From Cryptomeria japonica (lineage: Eukaryota; Streptophyta; Pinopsida; Cupressales; Cupressaceae), in the NCBI RefSeq assembly GCF_030272615.1, contig NC_081411.1, forward strand, positions 46,102,517 through 46,166,516: a DNA stretch of 64,000 nt, in the 5' to 3' direction. The notes beneath the pieces are model-generated. The model saw only the letters and a list, made by a program, of their open reading frames with translations. It was not told the DNA's origin and did not search any database. Position 1 is the first letter of the stretch; each line of letters begins with the position of its first letter. Both the position numbers and the translations under genes were made by a program. This document shows, piece after piece, positions 12,391-22,504 of the stretch.

Positions 12391-12860
12391 CTACTCTCTG
12401 AGATGTTCAAAAGTTTCCTTAGGCAAAGCTTTAGTAAAAATATCTGCAATCTTCTCTTTAGTATTCACATAAACCAATTTCACTTCTTTTGCTTCAACAT
12501 TTTCTTTTAGAAAATTGAATTTGATAGAAGCATGTTTACTTTTTGAGTGAAATACCAGATTCTTAGATATATCAATTGCTGTCATATTATCACTATAAAT
12601 GGTTATAGGTTCTTTACATTTTACCTTTATATACTTCAACATTTGCTTAATCCATAATACTAGGGTAGAATTAGTTGCTGCTGCAACATATTTTTATTTT
12701 GCTATTGATAAAGATGTGCAACTCTATTTCATGCTCAACCATGAAATCAATTTTCTGCCAAGAAAGAATGCTCCACCGATGGTGCTCTTTTTTTCATCTA
12801 CATCTCCTACCCAATTTGCATCTATGGATGCATATAAATCAAAATTTTCATCTTTAGGAT
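12391..12860 (-). pseudogene. copia RNase H of element A, broken
   Basis: The C-terminal end of pol. The open part 12642-12391 contains IYSDNMTAIDISKN, the third catalytic Asp region of copia RNase H, then KHASIKFNFLKENVEAKEV and IADIFTKALP, the usual C-terminal signature. Upstream, in the part interrupted by stops, a DANWVGD-like motif stands where DADWAGD is usual. RNase H would remove RNA from the RNA-DNA hybrid during reverse transcription. The frame is interrupted near 12660-12700. Confidence 0.85.
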
Positions 12861-12861
12861 A

Positions 12862-13900
12862 TCATAAACCAAGATTTGTTGTGCCTTGTAGATACCGAAA
12901 AATCCTTTTCACTATTGATTCATGATTTTCTTTAGGATTACTCACAAATCTTGAAAAAATACATACTGCATTCATAATATTAGGTCTTGTTTTTGTCAAA
13001 TACACTAAACCTCCAATCATAGACTTGTATCTTGTTGGATTAACAGGTGTTGATTCATCCTTCAATGATAGTTTATTAGTTGTAGTCATAGGTGTACTTA
13101 CCGATTTAGAGTTTTCCATGCCAAATTTCTTCAATAATTCTTTCAAGTACTTTGATTGATTTATGAATACCTTTATCAGTTTGTGAAATCTACAATCCTA
13201 AAAAGAATTTTATCTCCCCAATCATAGACATTTCAAATTCTTCCTGCATCTTATTAGAAAATTCTTTACACAATCCATCTTCTCCTCCAAAAATAATATC
13301 ATCAATAATAACTTCTATAACCAAGATGTCATCATTAGTCACTTTGAAATATAGATTGTTGTTAGCATTACCTTTAGTGTAACCAAGCTTCAAAAGATAT
13401 TTGTCCAATCTAGCATACCAAGCTCTAGGAGCTTGCTTTAGTCCATATAAAGCTTTCCTTAACCTACAAACCATATCTTTGTCATTTGTCAAATAAAATC
13501 CATCAGGTTGTCCAATGTAAACTTCCTCTTCAAGATCACCATTCAGAAACGCACATTTAACATCCATTTGATGTACTATATAGTTCTTGTGTGTTGCAAA
13601 AGCTAAGAATAGTCTGACTGCCTCAATTCTAGCTACCAATGCAGAGGTTTCATTATAATCAATTCCTTCTTTTTGTGAATATCCCTTACACACTAATCTT
13701 GCTTTGTTTTTGATTACTTTATCATCTTCATTAAGTTTATTTTTCAAAACCCATTTAGTGAAAATTACATTTTTGTTTTTAGGTTGGGGAACCAATGTCC
13801 ATGTGTTATTCTTTTCAATTTGTTCCAATTCATCTTCCATAGCTTTAATCCAATGTTTATCTTCACATGCCTCATTAACTGATACTGGTTCAATTTAAGA
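12862..13900 (-). pseudogene. copia reverse transcriptase of element A, broken
   Basis: The frame 13840-13190 starts [20 protein letters not shown], the classic start of the copia RT domain (RVT_2), followed by [40 protein letters not shown] and [12 protein letters not shown]. The catalytic FVDD box appears as IIDDIIFGG, so the aspartates remain but the preceding residues have changed. After a frame change near 13190 the end of the domain continues at 13146-12862 (GMENSKSVSTPM, then YLQGT). Most of the usual domain length is present. Confidence 0.92.
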
Positions 13901-15096
13901 AATTAGATGTACCTCTTCATTTGCCAGTCTTCCTCTAGTCAGTACACCTTGATACTTTTTCCCAATTATCTGACTTTCAGAGTGATTCAATCTTACATAC
14001 CTAGGTGTATTTACTTGTTGTTGTTCTTCAATCACTGTAGAATTCTCAGATGATGCCGGTGTGACTGTATCAACATTCTCTATCAGTGTACTCATTGTAG
14101 GTTCATTTGATATTATCTCTATTGCTGATTCAGAGTCCATGTACCTTGAATTACCTATAAACTGTTCATCAATCTTCATATTTACACTCTCAACGATTTT
14201 CTATAATCTCTTATTAAAACATCTATATGCCTTGCTCTTAGATGAATAACCAAGAAATATTCCTTCATCACTTATAGGATCAAATTTTCCAATATACTCA
14301 TCTCTCCTAATATAACATTTACTTCCAAATATTATGAAATATTTAAGAGTAGGAGTATTACCAAACCATAGATCATGAGGGGTCTTACCGGTTTCACCTT
14401 TGATGTGAACTCTATTGAATGTGTAAACCATTGTATTGAATGCTTCTCTACAATACACATGAGGTAGATTTGCTTCTGATATCATACTTCTAGCTACATC
14501 CAAAATAGTTTTGTTCTTTCTTTCCACAACTCTTAGGTGCTGATAGTTGTCTCCTAATTCCATTCACTTCACAGAATGTATTGAATTCCTTAGATGTGAA
14601 TTCACCTCCTTGGTTTGATCTCAAACATTTGATTTTCTTACCAGTTTCATTCTCTACCATCACTTTGAATAGTTTGAAATTCCAATAAGCTTCTGATTTC
14701 TCCCCGAGAAAAGTAGCCCAACACATTCTAGAACAGTCATCAATGATTAGCATAAAATATCTCTCCTTCTAAACTTCTAGTTCTTGTTGGACCACATAAA
14801 TCAGTGTGAATTAAGTCAAGAACATTATTGGATTTTTTTGGAATACTCTTAAAAGTTGCTCTAACTTGCTTTCCAAATTTACATTCCTTACATACCGAAT
14901 TGTGAGGTTTAACAATCTTAGGTAAATCCTTTACTGCCTTAGTTGTACTGATTTTTATAATGCAATCAAAATTAACATGACACAATCTCTTATGCCATAA
15001 CCAACTTTCATCAATATGTGCAATCAAGCATGCCTTCTCATTGTTATTCAAATGGAAGATATTACCTCTAGTCTGATTACCAGTTGCAATTTCCAA
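13901..15096 (-). pseudogene. copia integrase of element A, broken
   Basis: The order is: GAG-pre-integrase and zinc-binding segment (15096-14760: WLWHKRLCHVNF, then CKECKFGK), core (14753-14490: IIDDCSRM, then LRSNQGGEF), then ERKNKT and C-terminal parts at 14563-14201 (FGSKCYIRR, EGIFLGYSSKSKAYR), and a Ser/Glu-rich linker (14179-13895). The second catalytic Asp is Asn (SNQGGEF where TDQGGEF is usual), so the enzyme is dead even without its breaks. Frame changes occur near 14755 and 14545 and stops follow. Integrase would join the cDNA to host DNA. Confidence 0.9.
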
Positions 15097-15650
15097 GCTA
15101 GTTCAATTCATGATTGTGCATTTACCATTCTTGAATTGTAACTAAAATCCTTTTTCAACTAATTGACAAACACTCAAAAGATTATGCTTCAAACCCTCAA
15201 CATAGTAAACATTATCAGTATTGTACTTACCATCAAAAGATATAGTGCCTTTTCCTTTGATCAAACAAGCTTTATCATCCCCAAATCTTACTAGACCTCC
15301 ATTGTATTCCTAAAAGGTTAAAAATTTACTTTTATCACTAGTCATATGATGTCAACATCCAAAATCAATGATCCATTCATCATTTTCTTCAATTTTAGTT
15401 GCTAGGGCCTGTTCTACCAGTTGATCTTCTATTATAGCAACAAAAGCCCATCCATTGTCTATTGGTTCCTCATTAGAATCATCAGTAACTACTTCATGAG
15501 GATAGTAACATGATTTGTCTCTATTCTTCTTAAATCTATCTATCTGATATTCAGGATTAGGCTTGTATGTTCTTTTAGCTTCTTCTTTCAATCTTGCATG
15601 TCTATCAGGACACCTAGATGCCATATGGCCAATTTTATTGTAGTTAAAAC
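15097..15650 (-). pseudogene. copia protease region of element A, broken
   Basis: The open part 15624-15352 runs from the end of the zinc knuckle (MASRCPDRH) through a charged linker to EWIIDFGC, the protease active site with Phe in place of the catalytic-site Ser of DSG. A stop follows at once. Beyond it the frame still reads the core pattern ending VEGLKHNLLSVCQL before the next stops. Protease would cut the polyprotein; this copy is inactive. Confidence 0.85.
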
Positions 15651-16478
15651 ATTTAAATGGTGATTTACCTTCATACTTACTTCCAACTGGACCTTTAGGA
15701 ATTTCCTTGCAAATAGTACTTCAAGCTCTTCCAATTATTCATTCTCAATTCTGATGTCCTCAAGGTCTCTTGCATAAAGTGCTTTCCAATCAAATTTTTC
15801 AGATGATGATGATGCTGCAGATGATGATGATGCCTTGAAAGCTAAATCTATCTTAATTGTAAAGCTAGGACCAAATTCTTCAAGTTCAAAAGCTGAAAGT
15901 TTTCTAACCAAAGTATCTCTAGATATTGACGCATTAGGCATTCTTCTCAATTCATTGATAACAATTACTTTCATTTTATATGCCGGTGGTAATTCTCTTA
16001 AAACTTTAGAAAAAATTTCATCTTCACTTAAGGATCCTCCACAACATTGTATAACCAAAACAATCTCATTTACTCTTTCCATAAAAGAAGAAATCCTTTC
16101 ATCTTCTTCCATTTTCAGATTTTCATACCTAACCCGGAAGCATTCCAATTTTGCAATTTTGACTGTGGTATCACCTTCATTCAATGTCTCCAATTTGTCC
16201 CAAATAGCTTTAGCAGTAGATTGGTTTGATAATCCCATGCTTTGCTAATATGACAATGTGCTCAAAAGTGCTTCTCTTTCTTTGCAATCATTCTCGTAAT
16301 CTTTAGCCAAGGTTGGTGGATTAGGTTGACTTTGAGTAGGACCAACATAGCCATTTTTTGTAACATCCAATATGTCTTTACCAATGCAATTCAGATGTGT
16401 CTCCATTATGATCTTCCATATACCATAGTTAGTTCCATCAAGTTTCAGACTATCCTTCCTGAAATAGTTAGTTGGCAT
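15651..16478 (-). pseudogene. copia gag of element A, broken
   Basis: Starts MPTNYFRKDSLKLDGTNYGI at 16478, the usual copia gag opening, and shares its frame with 16238-15735 (KAIWDKLETLNEGD, then YENLKMEEDERISSFMERVN, typical UBN2 gag). One stop separates the two at about 16243. The zinc knuckle near 15640 reads CFNYNKIGHMASRC, so the second Cys is Tyr. Gag would form the particle that holds the RNA. The start is chosen because it lies about 50 bases after the primer site and matches related gag proteins. Confidence 0.9.
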
Positions 16479-16521
16479 AGAATCTCCTCAAGCTATTAAA
16501 CTTCTGCAAAAAGAGGATTAG

Positions 16522-16533
16522 GCTCTAATACTA
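16522..16533 (-). other. Degraded primer binding site of element A
   Basis: gctctaatacta on the plus strand; the intact form in C, D and K is gctctgatacca. The two differences are transitions. It ends two bases before the LTR start at 16536. Confidence 0.85.
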
Positions 16534-16535
16534 AC

Positions 16536-17598
16536 TGTTAGGACCCGGAGGCAACTAAGAGCGGGGGATGGATCAATTTTCTATTAATTTCAACCCAATA
16601 CTAATTTAACTAAACTTAATGCATATTACTGGTAAACCAAACTGTATGCTGGTTAACAGTTTAACAATTAGTTGTAATACTAGTAAAGTTTAATGCATCA
16701 AACAGAAAGACAAATAACATCCACAACACATGACACATATATTTGTAAGTGGAAACCCTATAAGGGGAAAAACCATGGTGGGAAACCTCACCCACAATCA
16801 GATGATACTACTATAGATAGTATGTTTGTACAATATGGGGTCTACACATGCAAAAAGGTCAACTACCTAGAGCTTATTGATCAATCACAAAATGGGAGTC
16901 ACACTGACTACAATTGGATGGTTAAATCCAATGATAATGTATTGCTCAAAATAGCATCTTCATATGCTGGATTCAGTATCGGTTAAGCTCTTATTTGCCT
17001 TCTCCAAATCTTCCTTGAATCTTCAAATGATGTTTGTGTGTATAGGTTTGCTTATATTTGCATATACCAAAATAATTTATGCTCTACCACTTATTACATT
17101 CCCACATTAATCACACAAATGAGATCTTACATATATACCAAAACCTAAGACCAAATGTGTAGGTCGGCTCACTAAGAATATTGCAATAAAATCTATTACA
17201 AATGAATCAATATGTGATGCATCATGTTGGTTCAATGCATTTACAATAATAAAAAATCATCTCCATAACTTGTCGTGCTGATCTGTAATAGAGAATGTTT
17301 GCTAGTCCATAACCTAGACCTATTTGCCAGTAACAACAAATATGCAAAACTTGATTAAACCAATAGCTTAATCTCCAAAACAAAGTGTCCAAACAATATC
17401 TTTGATATAACCAAGTAATCTCCAAGTCATCCTTAGTGCTGGTGAACAAGATAACTTGCCGGTGAACTAGATACTGGTGACTGTGCATAAGTCATTGAAC
17501 ATGTTAGTGAACATAACCAAAGATCTCCAAGTGCTGATAGGTGTTGACAAGTGTTGACATCAATGACAAAACTAGTGCAACACATCAAAATACCAACA
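16536..17598 (-). repeat. 5' LTR of copia element A (1,063 bp)
   Basis: Starts tgttaggacccggaggcaac and ends aaaataccaaca. Matches 10877-11943 with scattered, mostly transition differences. It is followed by atgac, one copy of the target duplication, and then by the resumed protease codons of B. Confidence 0.92.
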
Positions 17599-18100
17599 AT
17601 GACTAGTGACCAAAGAAAATTTCTGTGTCTAGAAGAATATGATGGAGGTGTTGTTTGGTTTGGCAATGATGCACCACATTTGGTGAAAGGTAAAGGATCC
17701 ATCTCACTGAATGTAAAGAGTAGTGCAGATGATGTCTACTAGGTAGAAGGTCTTAAGCATAACCTTTTGAGTGTGGCTTAGCTAATTGACAAAGGACTCA
17801 TTCTGGAGTTCAAAGGTGGAGTCTGCAATATAATTGGAAAGAGTGGTGAACTTATTGCCACTGGTAAGCAGACCAAGGGTAACTTGTTTTAGTTGAACGC
17901 CAAGATTAGTCAGTGTCTAATGGAGAAGTTTGATGAAAGTTGGATATGGCATAGTAGACTTTGGCATATGAATTTTGATAATATTGTAAAGGTGAGTAAG
18001 ATCAAGGCAGTAAGAGGATTGCCTTTGCTGAACAAACCAGAGAATTCTTTGTGCAGAGAATGTCAACTTGGGAAGATGTCTTCCTCAACTTTCAAAGGTA
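17599..18100 (+). pseudogene. copia protease C-terminal part and GAG-pre-integrase of element B
   Basis: Resumes directly after insertion A with TSDQRKFLCLEEYDGG and continues to VEGLKHNLLSVA, the protease core, then IIGKSGELIATGK and WIWHSRLWHMNFDN, the pre-integrase segment. Stops occur at about 17740, 17778 and 17890; the second stands where element A has Gln. The reading frame is continuous with 10711-10876 if A is removed. Confidence 0.9.
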
Positions 18101-18830
18101 AGTCTTTTTTAGTAGAGAACTTACTTGATCTTGTGCACACTGATCTGTGTGGTCCAATGAAAACTAGAAGTATTCAGGGAGATAGGTATTTCACGATTCT
18201 TATTGATGATTACTCAAGAATGATGTGGGTCACAATCTTGAAAGACAAGTCTGAGGCATTTGGAAAGTTCAAAGCCTTTAGAACATTGGTAGAGAAGGAA
18301 AGTGATCAAAGAATAAAATGCCTAAGAACTGATCAAGGAGGTGAATTTACTTCTGATGAATTCAACAAGTATTGTGAAGAGAACGATATCAAGAGGCAGT
18401 TGTCTACCCCAAGGACACCACAACAAAATGGCATAGCAGAAAGGAATAATATAACTGTAGTTGAAGCGGCCAGAATAATGTTGATCCAAGGAAAGGTTGC
18501 TCACACTTTTTGGAGAGAGAAGCAGTGAACACTATAGTCTATACTATGAACCGGGTACTCATCAAGAAAGGTAAAGATAAAACCCCTTATGAGTACTAGG
18601 CTAGGAAGACTCCCACTGTTATATATTTTAAAGTCTTTGGCAGTAAGTGTAACATCAAGAGAGGTGAGTATCTGATCAAGTTTGATGCTAAATGTGATGA
18701 AGGAATATTTCTGGGATATTTCACAAAGAGAAAAGTTCTCAAATGCTACAACAATAGAACTCAGAGAATTGTTGAAAGCATCAATGTTAAGGTTGATGAA
18801 TCCCCTGAGAAACTTGAGGAAACCTACAGT
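18101..18830 (+). pseudogene. copia integrase of element B, broken by one frameshift
   Basis: The open frame 17893-18528 carries the zinc-binding residues (HSRLWH, CRECQLGK), then LIDDYSRMMW, LRTDQGGEFTSDEF and NGIAERNN, so all three catalytic residues (D, D, E) are present. At about 18515 a GA-repeat (gagagagaag) appears to have gained two bases; the next frame reads NTIVYTMNR and FGSKCNIKRGEYLIKF, then EGIFLGYF. A stop stands in the KTP region where Trp is usual. It is the best-kept integrase in the window but cannot be made whole. Confidence 0.92.
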
Positions 18831-19142
18831 GAGCAAGTGGAAGATGAACCAGGTGTAGCTTTTTGGGAACTGGTTAAGAAAGAAACAAGTGAAGATCTCA
18901 GCGTTCTTGTACTGGTAGAAGCTGTAGTAGGTGAAGAAGAAGATGGAGAAGAAGAAGAGGAAAAGCAAGCAGAACCATCTAGAATCATTCCTAGATATGT
19001 GAAACTAAATCATGATCCTAAGCAGATCATAGGAGATAAAGATACATGGATAATCACAAGAAGAAAGGTGAAAGAAAACTCTTGCATGATTTTAGAATTT
19101 GAGCCTAAGACTACAAGAGAGGCACTTATAGATGAAGACTAG
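18831..19142 (+). pseudogene. Acidic linker between integrase and RT of element B
   Basis: Codes for a Glu-rich segment (VGEEEDGEEEEEKQAEPS) followed by RIIPRYVKLNHDPKQIIGDK, the usual sequence just before the copia RT domain. A stop at 19141 ends this open part. Confidence 0.8.
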
Positions 19143-20000
19143 ATTAAGGAAATGGAAGATGAGCTAGAATAGATAGAAAGGAATGCAACATGGTCTTCAG
19201 TACCTAGACGATAACACAAGAATGTCATACGTATGAAATGGGTCTTTAGGAATAAGTTAAATGAAGAAGGCATAATTGTAAGGAACAAGGCAAGACTTGT
19301 ATGCAAGGGATATGCTTAGGAAGAGGGATAATACTATGGAGAAACCTTTTCTCCAGTGGCTAGAGTGGAAGGTGTTAGAATGCTACTTGAATTTGCAGCA
19401 TTTAAAGGATTCAAGGTATATCAGATGGATGTGAAGTTTACATTCTTGAATGGAATCCTAGAAGAGGAAGTGTATATTGAGCAACCAGATGGGTTTGCCT
19501 TATCAGAAGATAGTGACATGGTGTGTAGATTACACAAGGCCCTGTATGCATTGAAGCAAGCACCAAGGGCATAGTATGAATGGTTACACTCTCATCTTGT
19601 GAAGATAGGATTTGAGAGAACAAGTGAGGACACCAACATCTACCTGAAATCTGAAGGTGATCAGATTCTGATTTGTGAAGTGTTTGTAGATGACATAATC
19701 TTTGGAGGAGATGATAAAATGATCCATGCATTTGTAGATGAAATGAAGAAAGAGTTTAAGATGTCTCTTATTGGAGAGATAAAATTCTTCATTGGTCTAC
19801 AGATTCAACAGATGAAAGAGGGTATCTTTATTACCCAGTCCAAGTATGTCAAAGAGGTATTGAATACCTTTGGCATGGAGGAGAGAAAATCAATTGGTAC
19901 ACCGATGGTGACTGGCTGCAAATTGACTAAGGAAGATGATTCAACATTTGTGAATGAAAAGGAGTATTGGTCAATGATTGTTAAGCTGCACTAGATGGTA
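19143..20000 (+). pseudogene. copia reverse transcriptase of element B, broken
   Basis: Motifs in order: [74 protein letters not shown] (intact catalytic Asp pair) and LIGEIKFFIGLQI. At least four in-frame stops stand where element A keeps Gln or Trp ([19 protein letters not shown]). The frame itself is not shifted over most of the domain. RT copies the element RNA into DNA. Confidence 0.93.
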
Positions 20001-20057
20001 CACAACAAACCTGATATTTCTCATTCAGTCGGCATTGTAGCCCATTTTTAGAAAAGT

Positions 20058-20636
20058 TTGAGAGAATCCCACTTGGTAGCAGTCAAGAGGATTATTAGAT
20101 ACCTGAAAGGGACATTTAATTATAGATTGTGGTATCCATACAATGGTGATTTTAATCGCAAATTATTTACTGATGCAGATTGGGCAGGTAATGTGGATGA
20201 CCGGAATAGAACAACCAGTATATCATTCTTTCTTGGTGGAAGACTAGTCTCATGGATGAGTAAGAACCAAATTTGTACTTCCTAGTCTACAGCTAAAGTG
20301 GAGTATGTGCCAACATTTATGAACTGCACTCAAGCAATACGGATGAAGCATGTATTGGATGGTTTTAAAGTACCTATATCTAAACCGATGATTATATTTT
20401 GTGACAACACAAGTGCAATAAATATTTCCAAGAATCCGGTATTGCATGCTAGAACTAAGCACATTGAGCTCAAGTATCATTTCTTGAGAGAGAGGGTTCA
20501 AAACAAAGAGGTTGTATTAGAACATGTTTCCAGTAAGGAGCAGCTAGCAAACATATTCACTAAGTGCTTACCAAAGACTACATTTACCTATTTAAGAGGT
20601 GAATTAGGGGTTCTACCCCTTCATGAAGTAAACTAA
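20058..20636 (+). pseudogene. copia RNase H of element B, nearly intact
   Basis: Reads LVAVKRIIRYLKGTFNY, FTDADWAGNVDDRNRTTS, then after one stop (20283, after CTS, where Gln is usual) TAKVEYVPTFMNCTQAI, FCDNTSAINISKNP, KHIELKYHFLRERV and LANIFTKCLP, ending at a stop at 20634-20636. The catalytic Asp residues are visible; the Glu of the STAEAEY motif reads as Val-Glu-Tyr. This is the C-terminal end of the polyprotein. Confidence 0.92.
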
Positions 20637-20928
20637 AGCTTTGTGCTCGACATCAGTAAGGTACTAGAGTGTCAAATATTTCAGAATTGATGTGTCAAAG
20701 GATGTTACTCCATAGGGGGAGTAGCATCAGGGAAAATGGAATCTTGTGCCTCCACTTTGGCATTGTTGTCAACGGGGGAGAAGATATCTGATGTATGGGG
20801 AGAAGATATCTAATTTATGGGGGAGAAGATATATGTTGACGAAGATATATGTTATAGTTGCATTGGTCTATGTTGTTTATAGCTGCAATAGTACATTGAG
20901 TATTGCCATCAATGCCAAAGGGGGAGAT
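20637..20928 (+). other. Element B 3' untranslated region with repeated polypurine motifs
   Basis: Non-coding region that holds gggggagaagatat at about 20773-20790, a close copy at about 20800 and a third at about 20820, then the functional-looking polypurine tract aaagggggagat (20917-20928) directly before the 3' LTR. An additional purine run (ataggggga) is at about 20713. Confidence 0.8.
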
Positions 20929-21498
20929 TGTTGGCATATGATGATATGATGATAATGTATGTTGTCATTGATGTCAATAAGTGCTGGTAAACCAATATGA
21001 ATATTGGAAGAAGTTTTTACTAATGTTCAAGTTGGAAAACTGGTATGAAGAGATGTAGTGGACCAGTGTCAGGGTTTCACTAAGTGTGACTACGGGTTGG
21101 TAATCTCAACTCTAGGGTTTCTGGGTTGGCAATCTAGCTTATGCGTTGCAACCGGTGACATTCTATAATGAGTTAGCTAAGAGATAAGGATGATATCAAG
21201 ACGCCACATCAGTTTTGTGTACATGAAGGATTTCCCTGAGGATCTTGCATGTGAAAATTGATTGCATTGAATGTCTACCTTGGGAATGAACATTCTTCTT
21301 AGCGATATGTGAAGAGAGCATGATGGTTACCGATTTCCATATGCGATGGAGAATGGGTAATGTAGAATAACTTATGATCTGTTTGATATTTTTTCATTCT
21401 ATGTAAAGTGTTTTGAATGGTCAGGATTGGACTTCCTATAATTGTAAACCTAAATGTTTAGGGTTTAGGGTTTATGCTACCAGCCTAATTGTTGTCTA
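20929..21498 (+). repeat. 3' LTR of element B, first part
   Basis: Starts tgttggcatatgatgatatg and follows the 5' LTR to the equivalent of about 8876, where insertion C interrupts it. Last five bases gtcta. Confidence 0.92.
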
Positions 21499-22283
21499 TG
21501 TTAGGATTAATGACAGTTCCAAAGATACTGAGAGGGGGGGTGAATCAGTATCTAACCTATTTATAGAATATTTGACCTTATTAAGTATTTTACATTCCAA
21601 AGTAGTGTACCGGTAAATAAGAGTTAATGCAGTAAATAATAACAATAAAGACAACATAGAAAACACACCATAATAGAAGATGTTTAATGAGGAAACCTAG
21701 TGTGGGAAAAACCTCGGTGGGATTTGTGACCCATAATATTCACTCACTGGCCAATGAATAAATATTACTTACAATGAGGGGCAAGCACATGCAAGAAGGC
21801 CAACTACCTAGAGCTCATTGATCAATCTACAAAATAGAAGTCTCACTGACTTACAAAATAGATTATGAGAATCTAATACAATGTACTACTTTAAATCAGC
21901 ATCAACTATGCTAGGTTCAATACCAGTTGAATCTCATACTATAACCATAAACCTTATGCAAAATTTCCTTTATGCATTCGCATATATATTCCTTAATATT
22001 CGCTCATTCCTATCTCATCTATCATCCATACATATATGAGTCTATTACAATATGCCATGTCATCTTTACAAAAGATAATTACAATTAAATATAATAAACA
22101 AAAGTTTAATCATGTCGGCTGGGGTGTCGGTATGCATTGTTGCCGCTGCCGGTGAAGTGCGTGCTGGTGTCGGTGCCTACTAGTGGTTTACTAGATGAAT
22201 GCCACAAGGTTTCTTGAAGGTTGCCATAAGGTTTCCATCAATGAAAACACCATCAATTCTTAGTAGAGTGTATTATGTGAACA
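21499..22283 (-). repeat. 3' LTR of element C (785 bp)
   Basis: Starts tgttaggattaatgacagtt and ends tattatgtgaaca. It matches 26849-27684 over its length, with an internal length difference near 22020 and 22230. The poly-G word gagagggggggtgaatcagt (about 21530-21549) is shared with other LTRs. Confidence 0.92.
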
Positions 22284-22297
22284 ATCTCCCCCTTTGG
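22284..22297 (-). other. Polypurine tract of element C
   Basis: The plus strand atctccccctttgg is the complement of ccaaagggggagat, directly next to the 3' LTR; the usual start of plus-strand DNA synthesis in copia elements. Confidence 0.85.
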
Positions 22298-22504
22298 CAT
22301 TGATGGCAACACTCATGAGAAAAATCCAAAAACTGTTCCAAAAATTTACCAAAAATATGTGGTCCTTCTGAGCAGATGATCTCCTCTGAATAGCCATTTT
22401 TCTCTGTCCACTACTCCCCCTTTGACATCAATGACAAAGGCTATCAAAATTTGTCAAACGAGTTAAAATTTTCACCTTAATGTTTGTAACCAGTTGGTTA
22501 CAAT
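22298..22504 (-). other. Element C 3' untranslated region
   Basis: About 200 bases between the polypurine tract and the end of the long frame. A second purine-rich stretch lies at about 22409-22428 (ctactccccctttgacatca on the plus strand), similar to the polypurine tract. No coding potential seen. Confidence 0.6.

Larger units (their letters stand above)
10877..17598 (-). mobile_element. Ty1/copia retrotransposon A, complete but decayed, inside B
   Basis: A minus-strand 6.7-kb element with 3' LTR 10877-11943, 5' LTR 16536-17598, a degraded primer site at 16522-16533, and gag, PR, IN, RT and RH in copia order. The flanks are atgat (10872-10876) and atgac (17599-17603), a 5-bp duplication with one change. 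The insertion point is inside the protease codons of B and in the opposite direction. Confidence 0.93.
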
